Shown: piece after piece, positions 9,574-19,458 of the stretch
Layout of the letters: each line of letters opens with the position of its first letter
How positions within the stretch are numbered: the first letter of the stretch is position 1
Assembly: GCA_017470245.1 (NCBI GenBank)
Contig: JAFUEV010000037.1
Location: 1 to 64,000 of the forward strand
DNA: 64,000 nt
Reading direction: 5' to 3'
DNA from: a bacterium
GTDB taxonomy: Bacteria; Cyanobacteriota; Vampirovibrionia; Gastranaerophilales; Gastranaerophilaceae
The notes under the pieces: model-generated
Database searches by the model: none
What the model was told of the DNA's origin: nothing
Seen by the model: only the letters and a program-made list of their open reading frames with translations
Program-made: the position numbers and the translations under genes

Positions 9574-11763
9574 ATGCAATCAATGCAGATTAGCACAATA
9601 AGTGAATATTATGATTTTAAGCCCGGTAAATGGCAAGACGAAATTAACGTAAGAGATTTTATACAAAGAAATTATACACCATACGAAGGTGATGAAAGTT
9701 TTTTAAGTGAACCTACTTCTGCAACAAAGAAATTATGGGAAAAATGTTGCGAATTATTCAAAAAAGAAAGAGAGAAAGGCGGCGTTCTTGATATGGATAC
9801 AAAAATCATATCAACAGTTACGTCGCATGCAGCAGGATATATAGATAAAGATTTAGAAAAAATAGTAGGATTACAAACTGATAAACCTTTAAAACGTTCA
9901 ATGCAACCGTTTGGCGGTATAAGAATGGCAGAAGGTGCATGCCAGTCATACGGATATGAAGTTGATAAAGACGTTGCAAGAATTTTTAAAAGATACAGAA
10001 AAACGCACAACCAAGGGGTATTTGATGTTTATACTCCGGAGATGAAAAAAGCCAGACATGCAGCAATTCTTACAGGACTCCCTGATGCTTATGGCAGAGG
10101 AAGAATAATAGGCGATTACAGAAGAATTGCTCTATACGGTATTGACAGATTAATTGAAGATAAACTTGAACAACACGCTTCCATAGAAGGTGAAATGCGT
10201 CCTGAAAATATTCAATTAAAAGAAGAATTAGCAGAACAATTAAGAGCGCTAAAAGAAATAAAAGAAATGGCGGCTACATACGGTTGTGATATTTCAAAAC
10301 CTGCTAAAAATGCAAAAGAAGCAGTTCAATGGCTATATTTTGGCTATTTAGCAGCTGTAAAAGAACAAAATGGCGCAGCTATGAGTATTGGCAGAACTTC
10401 TACATTCTTAGATATATTCATTGAAAGAGATTTAAGAAACGGTATTATATCAGAATCAGAAGCACAAGAGTTAGTTGACCATTTCATAATGAAATTAAGA
10501 CTCGTGAAATTTGCAAGAACACCAGAATATAATGCTTTATTTTCCGGTGACCCCACTTGGGTAACAGAATCAATAGGCGGTATGGGAATTGACGGAAGAA
10601 CATTAGTTACAAAAAATTCGTTCAGATATTTGCATACACTGGAAAATCTTGGTACAGCACCGGAACCAAACATGACTGTTTTATGGTCAAAAAATTTACC
10701 GCATAACTTTAAAAAATATTGTGCACATATTTCCATAACAACATCATCAATCCAATATGAAAACGATGATATTATGAGAGTTGTACACGGTGATGATTAT
10801 GCTATTGCATGTTGCGTTTCATCAATGGTTGTAGGCAAAGAAATGCAATTCTTCGGAGCAAGAGCTAATCTCGCAAAATGTTTATTGTATGCAATTAACG
10901 GAGGTATTGACGAGAGGTTAAAAGAACAAGTCGGACCTAAATATCGCCCGATTACTTCAGAGTATCTAGACTTTGACGAAGTTATGGAAAAATATGACGA
11001 TATGATGGAATGGCTGGCAGGACTATATGTTAATACTCTAAACGTTATTCATTACATGCATGATAAATATTGCTATGAAAAAGTCCAAATGGCATTACAT
11101 GACAGAGATGTAAAAAGATACTTTGCTACAGGTATTGCAGGTTTATCTGTTGTTGCAGATTCTCTTTCCGCAATCAAATATGCGAAAGTCAAAACGATAA
11201 GAGATGAAAACGGTTTGGTTGTCGATTATGAAGTAGAAGGTGATTATCCGAAATACGGAAATAATGATGACAGAGTTGACCAACTTGCAGTTAATCTTGT
11301 TAAAACATTTATGTCAAAAATAAGAAAACATTATACATATAGAGGTTCAATACCTACAATGTCAATTCTTACAATAACCTCAAATGTTGTATACGGAAAG
11401 AAAACAGGCAACACTCCCGACGGAAGAAAAGCAGGAATACCATTAGCCCCCGGAGCAAACCCTATGCACGGTCGTGATGAAAATGGAGCTGTTGCATCAT
11501 TAGCATCAGTTGCAAAACTTCCTTTTAATGATGCTCAAGATGGAATATCAAATACATTCTCAATCATTCCTAATGCTTTGGGTAAAGATGAAATATTTAT
11601 AGGTGATTTATCTGTTAACCTTGATTGCGGATGTTGCGACAGTAGTCTTGATATAAAATATAACGAATTAACAGATACAAAAGAAGGGGTTACACTCCCT
11701 AACGAACTAAAAACCTCAAAGGATACAAGTGTAAAACAACCACAAACAATATCTATAAAATAA
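9574..11763 (+). CDS. pflB: Pyruvate formate-lyase core, lacking its glycyl-radical domain
   Basis: This glycyl-radical enzyme converts pyruvate and CoA to acetyl-CoA and formate. The catalytic pair Cys413-Cys414 is present (IACCVSS, matching Cys418/419 of E. coli PflB), and the sequence follows PflB closely up to [12 protein letters not shown]. It then diverges into an unrelated polar tail of about 50 residues and stops. The C-terminal domain with the radical glycine (RVSGYAV) is not in this ORF but in the next one, 13 bp downstream. I chose ATG 9574 (729 aa) because GGGGA precedes it; an in-frame TTG at 9550 would add 8 residues. The PFL-activating enzyme is not in this window. Confidence 0.9.
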   Translation: MQSMQISTISEYYDFKPGKWQDEINVRDFIQRNYTPYEGDESFLSEPTSATKKLWEKCCELFKKEREKGGVLDMDTKIISTVTSHAAGYIDKDLEKIVGLQTDKPLKRSMQPFGGIRMAEGACQSYGYEVDKDVARIFKRYRKTHNQGVFDVYTPEMKKARHAAILTGLPDAYGRGRIIGDYRRIALYGIDRLIEDKLEQHASIEGEMRPENIQLKEELAEQLRALKEIKEMAATYGCDISKPAKNAKEAVQWLYFGYLAAVKEQNGAAMSIGRTSTFLDIFIERDLRNGIISESEAQELVDHFIMKLRLVKFARTPEYNALFSGDPTWVTESIGGMGIDGRTLVTKNSFRYLHTLENLGTAPEPNMTVLWSKNLPHNFKKYCAHISITTSSIQYENDDIMRVVHGDDYAIACCVSSMVVGKEMQFFGARANLAKCLLYAINGGIDERLKEQVGPKYRPITSEYLDFDEVMEKYDDMMEWLAGLYVNTLNVIHYMHDKYCYEKVQMALHDRDVKRYFATGIAGLSVVADSLSAIKYAKVKTIRDENGLVVDYEVEGDYPKYGNNDDRVDQLAVNLVKTFMSKIRKHYTYRGSIPTMSILTITSNVVYGKKTGNTPDGRKAGIPLAPGANPMHGRDENGAVASLASVAKLPFNDAQDGISNTFSIIPNALGKDEIFIGDLSVNLDCGCCDSSLDIKYNELTDTKEGVTLPNELKTSKDTSVKQPQTISIK

Positions 11764-11776
11764 AAGGAGATATTTT

Positions 11777-12016
11777 ATGGGAACAATGCAAGAAGAAAAT
11801 TTAATAAATTTAATCGACGGATATGTAGAAAAGGGCGGACATCATTTAAATGTTAATGTATTTAACAGAGAAACATTACTGGATGCGCAGAAACACCCGG
11901 AAAAATATCCTCAATTAACAGTCAGAGTATCAGGCTATGCCGTAAACTTTATCAAATTAACAAAAGAACAACAGGATGATGTTATTTCAAGAACCTTTCA
12001 TTCCCGTCTTGGTTAA
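11777..12016 (+). CDS. grcA: Separate glycyl-radical domain of pyruvate formate-lyase (GrcA/YfiD-like)
   Basis: A 79-residue polypeptide that matches the C-terminal end of Pfl[31 protein letters not shown] with the predicted radical glycine at Gly53, and the terminal [10 protein letters not shown]. It has its own ribosome site (AAGGAG) and lies in a different frame from the PFL core 13 bp upstream. In E. coli, GrcA is a spare part that replaces the oxygen-damaged C-terminus of an intact PflB. Here the upstream PFL has no glycine domain of its own, so this protein must supply the radical for any activity from this locus. The first 20 residues ([10 protein letters not shown]) match the PflB linker before that domain. 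Confidence 0.9.
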   Translation: MGTMQEENLINLIDGYVEKGGHHLNVNVFNRETLLDAQKHPEKYPQLTVRVSGYAVNFIKLTKEQQDDVISRTFHSRLG

Positions 12017-12111
12017 TATTAATAATTTTTATAATCGGATAAGAATACAGAAGTAATCTTTTCCGAAGAATTTTTCTGTTAAAATATAGTTATGTCTGAT
12101 ATAGACATTTA

Positions 12112-13470
12112 TTAAAAATTTTTTTGTTCTCTACTTGTATCGGACATTCCTATTTCTGAATGTTCTTCTATATTTATTCTGTTCATAAATTCATTATTTA
12201 AAACAGGGATTTTTTGTTTTTTATCTTTTATAAATTGTTTATTAAACTCTTCCATTTTGGTATAGTTAAATTCATTTTCCCATTTTGCAACAACGACCGT
12301 TGCAACACAGTTTCCTATTAAATTAACAGTGGTTCTGCCCATATCCAAAATTTGGTCAACACCAAGTAAAATAGCAACACCAATTAATGGATATCCAAAA
12401 TTAGAAAGCGTTCCTGCCAATACGACAAGTGCTACACGAGGAACCCCTGCAATACCTTTACTTGTTAACATTAATGTTCCCATTATAAAAAAGAGCTGAA
12501 ATGTTGATAATTCAATACCAACGATTTGAACGGAAAATAACATTGCAAGTGCAAGATATAAAGTTGAACCGTCAAGATTAAAAGTATATCCGGTAGGCAT
12601 TACAAAACCTACTATATTTTTGGGAACTCCAAATTTTTCCATTATTGTCATAGCCTGAGGCAAAGCAGCTTCAGATGTTGAGGTTGTAAATGCCAATATT
12701 GCAGGTTCTCTTATTGCACGAAGCAATGAAAATACGGAAATACCAACAATTCTGCAAGCTATATTCAAGATTACAAATAAAAATATAAATAATGCCAAAT
12801 ATAAAGCTCCGATAATTTTAGCATAATTCATCATTATTCCGAGCCCGTTTTCGGCTATTGTATATGATATAGCACCAAATACACCAATTGGAGCAAAATT
12901 CATAACAAATTGAGTAAATTTAAACATAATTTCTGAAAGAGAAGATATGCAATCAAGTACAGGTTTTGCCTTTTCACCAACAGCACAAATAGCAAGTGCA
13001 AAAAAGATTGAGAATACAACAATCTGCAATAAATCGCCGTTTGCCATTGATTTTACAATACTCGTCGGAACAATATTTATGAACATTTCTAGAGTCGAGT
13101 TATGGGCGTTCTGAGCTGCCATTGTTGATGCTGTGTCAATCATACTTTGTGATATAGAAGTTGAAAATCCTGCACCGGGCTTTGAAATAAGACCGACACT
13201 TAACCCTATAACAAGAGCAAATGACGTTGCAGCTGCAAAATAAATTAAAGTTTTTGCACCTAACTTACCGAGAGAACCTATATTCCCGTGAGATGCAATA
13301 CCCGTAACTACAACAGAAAATAATAAAGGAGCAATAATCATCTTAATCATATTAAGAAAAACGTGAGCTAAAGGCTGCATTTTGTGTCCTATATCGGGGA
13401 ATTTCCAGCCAACGAATACTCCAACTACCAGACTTAAAAAAATATATAAGGTTAATCTTGACGTTTTCAT
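12112..13470 (-). CDS. Dicarboxylate/amino acid:cation symporter (DAACS family)
   Basis: A 452-residue membrane protein of the GltP/DctA/EAAT family, which imports glutamate, aspartate or C4-dicarboxylates with H+ or Na+. Family marks include a serine-rich hairpin region (FTTSTSEAALPQ), the NLDGST helix (about residue 300) and the cation-site segment DQILDMGRTTVNLIGN near the C-terminus. Several hydrophobic spans fit the eight-helix plus two-hairpin fold. The C-terminal cytosolic tail of about 60 residues is longer than usual. The sequence does not decide between substrates. It converges on the PFL genes and has no operon partner. Confidence 0.9.
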   Translation of the reverse strand: MKTSRLTLYIFLSLVVGVFVGWKFPDIGHKMQPLAHVFLNMIKMIIAPLLFSVVVTGIASHGNIGSLGKLGAKTLIYFAAATSFALVIGLSVGLISKPGAGFSTSISQSMIDTASTMAAQNAHNSTLEMFINIVPTSIVKSMANGDLLQIVVFSIFFALAICAVGEKAKPVLDCISSLSEIMFKFTQFVMNFAPIGVFGAISYTIAENGLGIMMNYAKIIGALYLALFIFLFVILNIACRIVGISVFSLLRAIREPAILAFTTSTSEAALPQAMTIMEKFGVPKNIVGFVMPTGYTFNLDGSTLYLALAMLFSVQIVGIELSTFQLFFIMGTLMLTSKGIAGVPRVALVVLAGTLSNFGYPLIGVAILLGVDQILDMGRTTVNLIGNCVATVVVAKWENEFNYTKMEEFNKQFIKDKKQKIPVLNNEFMNRINIEEHSEIGMSDTSREQKNF

Positions 13471-13586
13471 TGATTAATTGTTCCTAAAACGATTATACCC
13501 AAAAAATATCCTTAAACAAATTTTTTGCCCTATATGTAAAGACATAAGCAAAAATGATACAAAAGTTAACCTTTTAAAATTTTTAC

Positions 13587-14744
13587 TTAATAAGAAATAT
13601 TATTATAAATCATTTCAGATGCTTTAACGATAAACTCTTTACCCTGCAAATTATTATACGGACGCATAGCTAATATAACAACAATATATTTTTTTCCGTT
13701 AGTTGTTTTAACAATACCCGCATCACCCAGCATATAACCTATATCCCCTGTTTTATGCAGTAAAATAGCTCCTTCCGGCAAACCTGCCTGTAACAACCTG
13801 TTATTTTTTACGTGTCCCATATAATCAGCAATTTGTCTTTTTGATTGTGTTGTTAATATATTTGTAGAATCTATATTATAGAACATTTTTGCCATTTCTT
13901 TTGCGGTTGTGATATTTGTACCACCCAAATCCGGCAGCCAATTATTAATATGAGTAGTTTTTAAGCCCCATCTTTTCATTGCTTTATTAATTTCAGGCAT
14001 ACCGCCAATTTTTGCAATTATCATGTTTGTTGAGGAATTATCAGAGTTTTGAATCATTATTCTTGCGAGATAATCCATTGTGTGGGCTACACCGCCTTCG
14101 GAATATTGTAATTTACCTGAGCCTGAAGCTCTGTAATAATCTTCCAATACCATAGTGTCATATAAATTAAATTTACCGTGTTCTATGTTTCTAAACATTT
14201 CGATTAAAACAGGTACTTTTATTATACTTGCTGCAGGATACGGTTCATTTGCATTTATATTTACATAACTTTGACCACCATATTCCCAAACATATATTGA
14301 AGGCTGAATTTTAGGATATTGTTGTGCTAATAAAAGCAAATTATTTCTCAGCCCCATTCTTTCTGAAGATTCAGGCATATCAATCATTATATGTTCTTTG
14401 TATGTTGCATCTTTTACAGAATATTTTCCTAGAAATAAATCCTTATATAAATAACTGTGAGTAGGAAACATTATTTGTTTATAATCAACATTTAAAGGAG
14501 CTTTAACTCTCAACTTTACAACATCTTTAGTAATATTCTTAAAGGAATACGGGAAAACGAAAAATAGTAATAAAACAGAAATCAAAGTTAAAAATAATGC
14601 GGCGAATGCTGAACGTTTTTTATTTTTCTTTTTTCTTTTTATAGGTTTGATTTTTTTTATGGGAGTATTTTTAAAATAATACTGTTCATACATTGAAGTA
14701 TACAAATCAGTATTAACATTATAATTATACCTTGGTTCCGGCAC
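13587..14744 (-). CDS. Membrane-anchored serine beta-lactamase-like protein lacking the class A Glu166
   Basis: A 385-residue protein with a basic cytosolic N-terminus, one membrane span at about residues 45-65 and an extracytoplasmic domain with class A beta-lactamase/PBP motifs: S173-x-x-K176 (SIIK), SDN at 234-236 and KTG at 331-333. The omega-loop region (NNWLPDLGGTNITT) has no Glu in the place of the class A deacylating Glu166. True beta-lactamase activity is therefore doubtful, and a peptidoglycan-active or esterase role is possible. I start it at GTG 14744, which has GGGAG upstream; an upstream in-frame ATG (14780) would add 12 residues. Single gene, divergent from the GGDEF operon. 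Confidence 0.8.
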   Translation of the reverse strand: MPEPRYNYNVNTDLYTSMYEQYYFKNTPIKKIKPIKRKKKNKKRSAFAALFLTLISVLLLFFVFPYSFKNITKDVVKLRVKAPLNVDYKQIMFPTHSYLYKDLFLGKYSVKDATYKEHIMIDMPESSERMGLRNNLLLLAQQYPKIQPSIYVWEYGGQSYVNINANEPYPAASIIKVPVLIEMFRNIEHGKFNLYDTMVLEDYYRASGSGKLQYSEGGVAHTMDYLARIMIQNSDNSSTNMIIAKIGGMPEINKAMKRWGLKTTHINNWLPDLGGTNITTAKEMAKMFYNIDSTNILTTQSKRQIADYMGHVKNNRLLQAGLPEGAILLHKTGDIGYMLGDAGIVKTTNGKKYIVVILAMRPYNNLQGKEFIVKASEMIYNNISY

Positions 14745-14811
14745 TACACATCTCCCTTTCAATAAAATTATAATATACACAAAAATTTTTCGGCAATTAT
14801 GTTAAAATATG

Positions 14812-14824
14812 CAACAAATTGTTG
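14812..14824. promoter_or_regulatory. 13-bp palindrome CAACAAATTGTTG in a divergent promoter region
   Basis: A perfect odd palindrome (CAACAA-A-TTGTTG) lies between the divergent beta-lactamase-like and GGDEF genes. Nearly the same sequence (12 of 13 bases) occurs at 49382-49394 between yggS and the Xer gene. It looks like an operator half-site pair, but no binding protein can be named. Confidence 0.35.
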
Positions 14825-14935
14825 TTTATTATAAAGTTTAGAGAAAAATAAACATACTCAGACGCAACTTCAACTTAAAAACTTTTATTTTTTTAATAAA
14901 TTTGGTAGAATAAAAACAAACAGAAAGGGTATAGA

Positions 14936-15814
14936 ATGAATAATTTAATAATTTATACTGATGATAATGCTGCACAACTTGAAGAAATGTGTAAAAATGC
15001 AACAGAGTACGATGTTATAATAAAAAAATCAGATGACATCAAAGATATGGGGCAAGAGACGGCTGTAGTTGCAGTAATAGATATACCTCTTGATAAATTA
15101 AAAGAATTATCAATGATTATGAAATTTCCTATACCTGTTCTTGTTATAGCATCAGAAATTCCATCAAATATTACAATAAGAGGTGAAGCATTCGATTTTA
15201 TCGTAACACCGCCAAATGAATATGAAGTAAAAGTAAGATTAAAAAATCTAATAAAAATTCAGGAATTAAAAGAAAAAGTAACAAATATTTCAACCACTGA
15301 CGAATTAACTGGTTTGCACAACCGTAAATTTTTACAGGAAAGACTTGAGTCTGAAATGTCCAGAGCAAAAAGATATCATTCTTCAGTATCTTGTATACTT
15401 TTTGATTTGGACTTTTTCAAGGTTGTAAATGATATGTACGGCTATGAATGGGGCGATGTATTATTAAAGAAAATTGCAGAAATGCTTTCTACCCTTGCAA
15501 GAAAAGAAGACGTTGTTACAAGATATGGCGATGAAGAATTTATGGTAATTTTACCAGATACTTCAGAAGAAAATGCATTTATTTTTGCAGAACGATTCAG
15601 ACGAGACGTAGAAAAAATGTCGTTTATTCCGGCAGGTGAAGAAGAAAGACATCCAATAAAAATATCAGGCGGTATTTCTTCATACCCATATATGGATAAT
15701 GTTGAAGAGACACCGAATACAATTATAAGATATGCTGAACACGCTTTATACAATGCAAAAAAAAGAGGCAAAAACAGAATTGTTCTATTCTCTCAGGTAA
15801 ATTTGGATTACTAA
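14936..15814 (+). CDS. Receiver-like/GGDEF protein with degenerate active site and intact I-site
   Basis: A 292-residue protein. Residues 1-110 resemble a response-regulator receiver domain (acidic pair near residue 8 and a possible phospho-acceptor Asp in VIDIP). A linker helix leads to a GGDEF domain starting at TDELTGLHNRKFL. The signature reads GDEEF at 198-202, so the second glycine of GGDEF/GGEEF is an Asp and diguanylate cyclase activity is doubtful. The inhibitory c-di-GMP site RxxD is intact (RKED at 189-192, five residues upstream), so it could serve as a c-di-GMP receptor. It is followed one base later by two radical SAM genes on the same strand. Confidence 0.85.
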   Translation: MNNLIIYTDDNAAQLEEMCKNATEYDVIIKKSDDIKDMGQETAVVAVIDIPLDKLKELSMIMKFPIPVLVIASEIPSNITIRGEAFDFIVTPPNEYEVKVRLKNLIKIQELKEKVTNISTTDELTGLHNRKFLQERLESEMSRAKRYHSSVSCILFDLDFFKVVNDMYGYEWGDVLLKKIAEMLSTLARKEDVVTRYGDEEFMVILPDTSEENAFIFAERFRRDVEKMSFIPAGEEERHPIKISGGISSYPYMDNVEETPNTIIRYAEHALYNAKKRGKNRIVLFSQVNLDY

Positions 15815-15815
15815 A

Positions 15816-16784
15816 ATGGACAAAGACAAAAAGCCAATTTCATTTTCTTTTAACAACACAGAACGCTGCCAATCGAGATGTATAACTTGCAATGGTTGGA
15901 AAACACCGGCTTCTATGCAAGAGAAAGAATTAACTCTTGATGAATGGAAAAAAATTCTATACAATTTACACAAATGGATGGGGAACTACCAGTTTATAAT
16001 ATCAGGTGGTGAACCATTTCTTCGTGAAGATGTATTTGATATGGCTCAATTTGCTGCTGACCTTGGAGATACAGTAAACATTGTAACTAACGGTTTAGCA
16101 ATACCTGATAGACTTGAAAAACTATTAAATTCAGCATTTACAAACATAACATTTTCATTAAATTCCGTACAAAATCCCCAAATACATAATACATCAAGGG
16201 GTAGAGATGATGCTTTTAAAAGGACAATGGATTCTATTCAAAATTTAAATTATTTGAATAAAACCAGAAGCGGACACAAATGGAAAAATATATTTTTATC
16301 AACCGTCGTAATGCCATCAAACCTATCAGAAATAAAACCGATTGCAGAGTTTTGCAAAATGGAAGGCATCGGTGTAAGTTATCAATTAATGGATAATGGT
16401 GATGCTTTTTCAACAGGAGTTGACTCTGACAGCCAAATTTACGGTATAGATATCAAGACAGCCGCATTAAATGCAATTGACGAAATGATAAAATTAAAAC
16501 AGGAAGGTTATCCTATTTGTAACGGTTATAGTCAATTAAAAGCATTTAAAGTACTTATTGATACACCTGACGAAATACAAAACATACAATGTATGGTTGG
16601 TGAAAACAATTTTGCTATTGATCCGTACGGAAATTGCAGAATATGCTTCTGTATGAAGCCAATAGGTAATTTAAGAGACAGTTTGCCTCAAGATTTATGG
16701 TACAGTAAAGAAGCAGATGAAGTAAGAGAACAAATATTAAAATGCACAATGAACTGCAGACTTTTAAATTGTAATTTCAAATAA
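15816..16784 (+). CDS. Radical SAM protein
   Basis: A 322-residue radical SAM enzyme with the cluster motif CQSRCITC near residue 20 and a GGEPFL segment. C-terminal cysteines (CRICFC, then CTMNCRLLNC) are typical of a SPASM-type auxiliary-cluster domain. Its ATG is one base after the GGDEF stop codon, so it is co-transcribed with that gene and with the next radical SAM gene 9 bp downstream. No substrate peptide or recognition domain is apparent. It is not a PFL-activating enzyme: length and cysteine spacing around the cluster differ from PflA. Confidence 0.85.
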   Translation: MDKDKKPISFSFNNTERCQSRCITCNGWKTPASMQEKELTLDEWKKILYNLHKWMGNYQFIISGGEPFLREDVFDMAQFAADLGDTVNIVTNGLAIPDRLEKLLNSAFTNITFSLNSVQNPQIHNTSRGRDDAFKRTMDSIQNLNYLNKTRSGHKWKNIFLSTVVMPSNLSEIKPIAEFCKMEGIGVSYQLMDNGDAFSTGVDSDSQIYGIDIKTAALNAIDEMIKLKQEGYPICNGYSQLKAFKVLIDTPDEIQNIQCMVGENNFAIDPYGNCRICFCMKPIGNLRDSLPQDLWYSKEADEVREQILKCTMNCRLLNCNFK

Positions 16785-16793
16785 GGTAATAAA

Positions 16794-17780
16794 ATGTCAG
16801 AAGTTAAGAGTGAAAAATATATAAGTTGTAAATGGTTAGAAACAGGGGTATGTTTTGATAACGGAGTCTATGGCTCTAACGTAAAGTTATGTTGTTATAT
16901 GAGTGCCCCCGGTGGCGGTAATGCTATGATTTTTACCGATTATCACGGTGAAAAAATAAACTGGGATGAGTTTTTTAAAATAAAACAAGCATACAGAGAT
17001 ATACAAAGAAGCGGAAAAACAGTTCCGGAATGTGAAGGCTGCGTATTTTTGGAAGAACGTGAATGGCCGCAAGAACACTATATTGACCACATAATTTTTG
17101 ACCATTTCACTAAATGTAATTGCGCTTGTACATATTGTTATACGGAAGAAGATAAAAAGAAATATAACACACTAAAAACATACAATATATATCCGATTAT
17201 AAAAGAATTATTTGATAAAAAACTGATAAAAAGAGGCGGCGCCATAGGTTTTGGCGGCGGTGAACCTACAATATTACCGGAATTTGAAAAACTAATCGAT
17301 TTACTTTTAAAAAACGGTTTTACAAATATGAGAGTTCCTTCATCAGGAATAAAATACTCTAACATTATTGCTAAAGGAATATCTCTTGGGCAAATTGCTG
17401 TTGTAATTTCAATTGACAGTTCTTCCAGAGAAACATATAAAAAAATAAAACAAGTTGATGCATTTAATACTGTTTGTAAGAATTTGAAAAAATACGCAAA
17501 AGCCCAAAAAAGTTTTGCAGGTGTAATAAGTAAATATATAATTATTCCTAACGTAAATGACACTTATGAAGAAATAGATAACTGGCTGCTTTTCAATAAA
17601 GAAAATGATATAAGAGTTGTTGTAATAGATATAGAAAACAGTTGGCTTACAAAATACAGAAACGACAAGCCTGATGAAAGAATAATTTCTTTAATAAAAT
17701 ATGTAATCAACAAAACAAAAAGAATGAACTTTGAAAGGCTTGAAATTTGTGACAGGGCAAAGTATTTGGTAGAAAACTAA
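16794..17780 (+). CDS. Radical SAM protein with N-terminal cysteine-rich extension
   Basis: A 328-residue protein in which the radical SAM motif (CNCACTYC) comes unusually late, at about residues 106-113. It is preceded by about 100 residues with further cysteines (CKWLETGVC, LCCY, CEGC) that could bind another iron-sulfur cluster. The GGGEPT motif follows at about residue 158. The order of an extra cysteine module before the SAM core differs from the usual C-terminal SPASM arrangement. It ends the GGDEF-radical SAM-radical SAM operon. Function unknown; paired radical SAM enzymes often act on one product. Confidence 0.8.
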   Translation: MSEVKSEKYISCKWLETGVCFDNGVYGSNVKLCCYMSAPGGGNAMIFTDYHGEKINWDEFFKIKQAYRDIQRSGKTVPECEGCVFLEEREWPQEHYIDHIIFDHFTKCNCACTYCYTEEDKKKYNTLKTYNIYPIIKELFDKKLIKRGGAIGFGGGEPTILPEFEKLIDLLLKNGFTNMRVPSSGIKYSNIIAKGISLGQIAVVISIDSSSRETYKKIKQVDAFNTVCKNLKKYAKAQKSFAGVISKYIIIPNVNDTYEEIDNWLLFNKENDIRVVVIDIENSWLTKYRNDKPDERIISLIKYVINKTKRMNFERLEICDRAKYLVEN

Positions 17781-17802
17781 TATAAATACTTTCATTTATA
17801 TT
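17779..17802. terminator. AT-only hairpin between convergent genes
   Basis: A 9-bp perfect inverted repeat (AATATAAAT / ATTTATATT) with a 6-base loop sits at the stop of the radical SAM gene and before the end of recN. It is all A/T and therefore weak; termination in either direction is only a possibility. Confidence 0.35.
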
Positions 17803-17804
17803 TA

Positions 17805-19457
17805 TTACACACCAAGAAGATTTTTGGCAAAAGAAGTAGAATCGTCATTTATTTCACCTGCTGCAAGTAATGCAATTGCTTTTACTCTGTTTTCTCCGTC
17901 TAAATGATATACTTTTACTTCTGTTTTATCGGTTTGTAATTTTTTTACATAGAAATGAGATGCCGCTTTGGCTGCAATAATCGGTTGATGAGTAATTAAT
18001 ATTATTTGATGAGTTTTTGCAAGGTTTGATATTGCATCAGCAACTGACTGTGATGCTTTACCGGATATTCCGGTATCTATTTCATCAAAAATAACGGTAT
18101 TTGTATTATCAGCCTGCGCAAATACTGTTTTTATAGCAAGCATTACCCTTGAAATTTCACCTCCTGAAGCTGTTTTTGCCAGAGGTTTTAAATCTTCCGA
18201 AATGTTTGCGGACATTAAAAATTCGACTTTATCTATACCTTTTTCATTCATATTGCAAGGCTGAATATCTATTTTAAATCTTGCTTTCGGTAGCTCTAAT
18301 TTTTCAAGCTCGTTTGTAACAGCCTGTGATAGTACTTCAGCAAGTTCATATCTTGCTTTACTTATTGTTTGAGAAAGTTCATCAAGTTCTGTTTTTATTT
18401 CTTTTATCTCTTTTTCGTATTTTATTATGTCATCTTGTGAACATTCAATAGCACTCAATTCTTCTGACAACTTATCATAAGTTTTAAGAACATCTTCAAG
18501 CGTATTACCGTACTTCCTTTTTAGTTTATCGAGCAAGCTTATTCTTTCGTTTATATAGTCCATTCTCTCATTATCATTTTCTTTTGAATCAGAATAATCT
18601 CTTAATTGGCTTGCAACTTCTTTTAATGTTTCATACGCATTAACAAAGTCTTCTTCAAGTGTATTAACAGACTCATCCATAGCCGTCAATTTAGAAATAT
18701 TGGCTTTAACACTACCTAATGCATTTATTATATTTCCATCATCACCATATAATGCCCAGTATGAAGAATAAGAAAGTTCTTTTAATTTTTCAACATTGGC
18801 TAAAATATCAAGCTCTTTTTCTAAAATTTCCAATTCATTAACATCTTCTATATTTGCGCTTTCTATTTCATTAATTTGGAACTTTAAAAATTCTTCCTGT
18901 TGTTGTGTTGTATTAACTATATTTTGAGCCTGCTCCAACTTTTTTTGAAGTTCAATATATTGATTATATTTTTCACTAAAAAGTTTTATATTATCTCTAT
19001 GCGGTTTTAGTGCAAAGTTATCCAGCAATATTATGTGATTTTTAGGTTGAATATAATTATAACTCTGATGTTGAGTATGAATATCCAAAAGTTTTTCTCT
19101 TATATCTTTTATAAAATCTTGAGTAACTTGAATCCCGTTAATGCGAAAACGACTGGAAGTCATTGTTATTTCTCTTGAAATTGTAATTTCATTATTTTCT
19201 ATTTCAATATAATTTTTTACAAAATCACGCCTGTCAAACCTGTTGTCAATTCCTATATTTAGCTCAATATAAGCTTTATCTGAGCCAGTTTTAATAACTT
19301 CTTTAGTTGTTTTTGCTCCGAGAGCAGAATCTATTGCACCTATTATAATACTTTTTCCGGCTCCTGTTTCACCCGTAAAGACATTAAAACCGTCGTGAAA
19401 TTCCAAAGTTAATTCATCAATTAATATATAATTTTTTATACTTATTGATTTTATCAT
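17805..19457 (-). CDS. recN: DNA repair ATPase RecN
   Basis: This SMC-like ATPase acts in double-strand break repair. The N-terminus has Walker A (TGETGAGKS, about residues 30-38), the middle 250 residues are coiled coil, and the C-terminus has the ABC signature (ASGGEISRVMLA) and Walker B (TVIFDEIDTGISG). The 550-residue length is normal for RecN. It follows nadK by one base on the same strand, an arrangement (nadK-recN) seen in many bacteria. The order nadK-recN is preserved here behind a methyltransferase gene. Confidence 0.95.
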   Translation of the reverse strand: MIKSISIKNYILIDELTLEFHDGFNVFTGETGAGKSIIIGAIDSALGAKTTKEVIKTGSDKAYIELNIGIDNRFDRRDFVKNYIEIENNEITISREITMTSSRFRINGIQVTQDFIKDIREKLLDIHTQHQSYNYIQPKNHIILLDNFALKPHRDNIKLFSEKYNQYIELQKKLEQAQNIVNTTQQQEEFLKFQINEIESANIEDVNELEILEKELDILANVEKLKELSYSSYWALYGDDGNIINALGSVKANISKLTAMDESVNTLEEDFVNAYETLKEVASQLRDYSDSKENDNERMDYINERISLLDKLKRKYGNTLEDVLKTYDKLSEELSAIECSQDDIIKYEKEIKEIKTELDELSQTISKARYELAEVLSQAVTNELEKLELPKARFKIDIQPCNMNEKGIDKVEFLMSANISEDLKPLAKTASGGEISRVMLAIKTVFAQADNTNTVIFDEIDTGISGKASQSVADAISNLAKTHQIILITHQPIIAAKAASHFYVKKLQTDKTEVKVYHLDGENRVKAIALLAAGEINDDSTSFAKNLLGV

Positions 19458-19458
19458 A

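Noticed and set aside
15816-17780. Radical SAM genes as PFL-activating enzyme
   Set aside because: Their length and cysteine layout differ from PflA, and they belong to the GGDEF operon.
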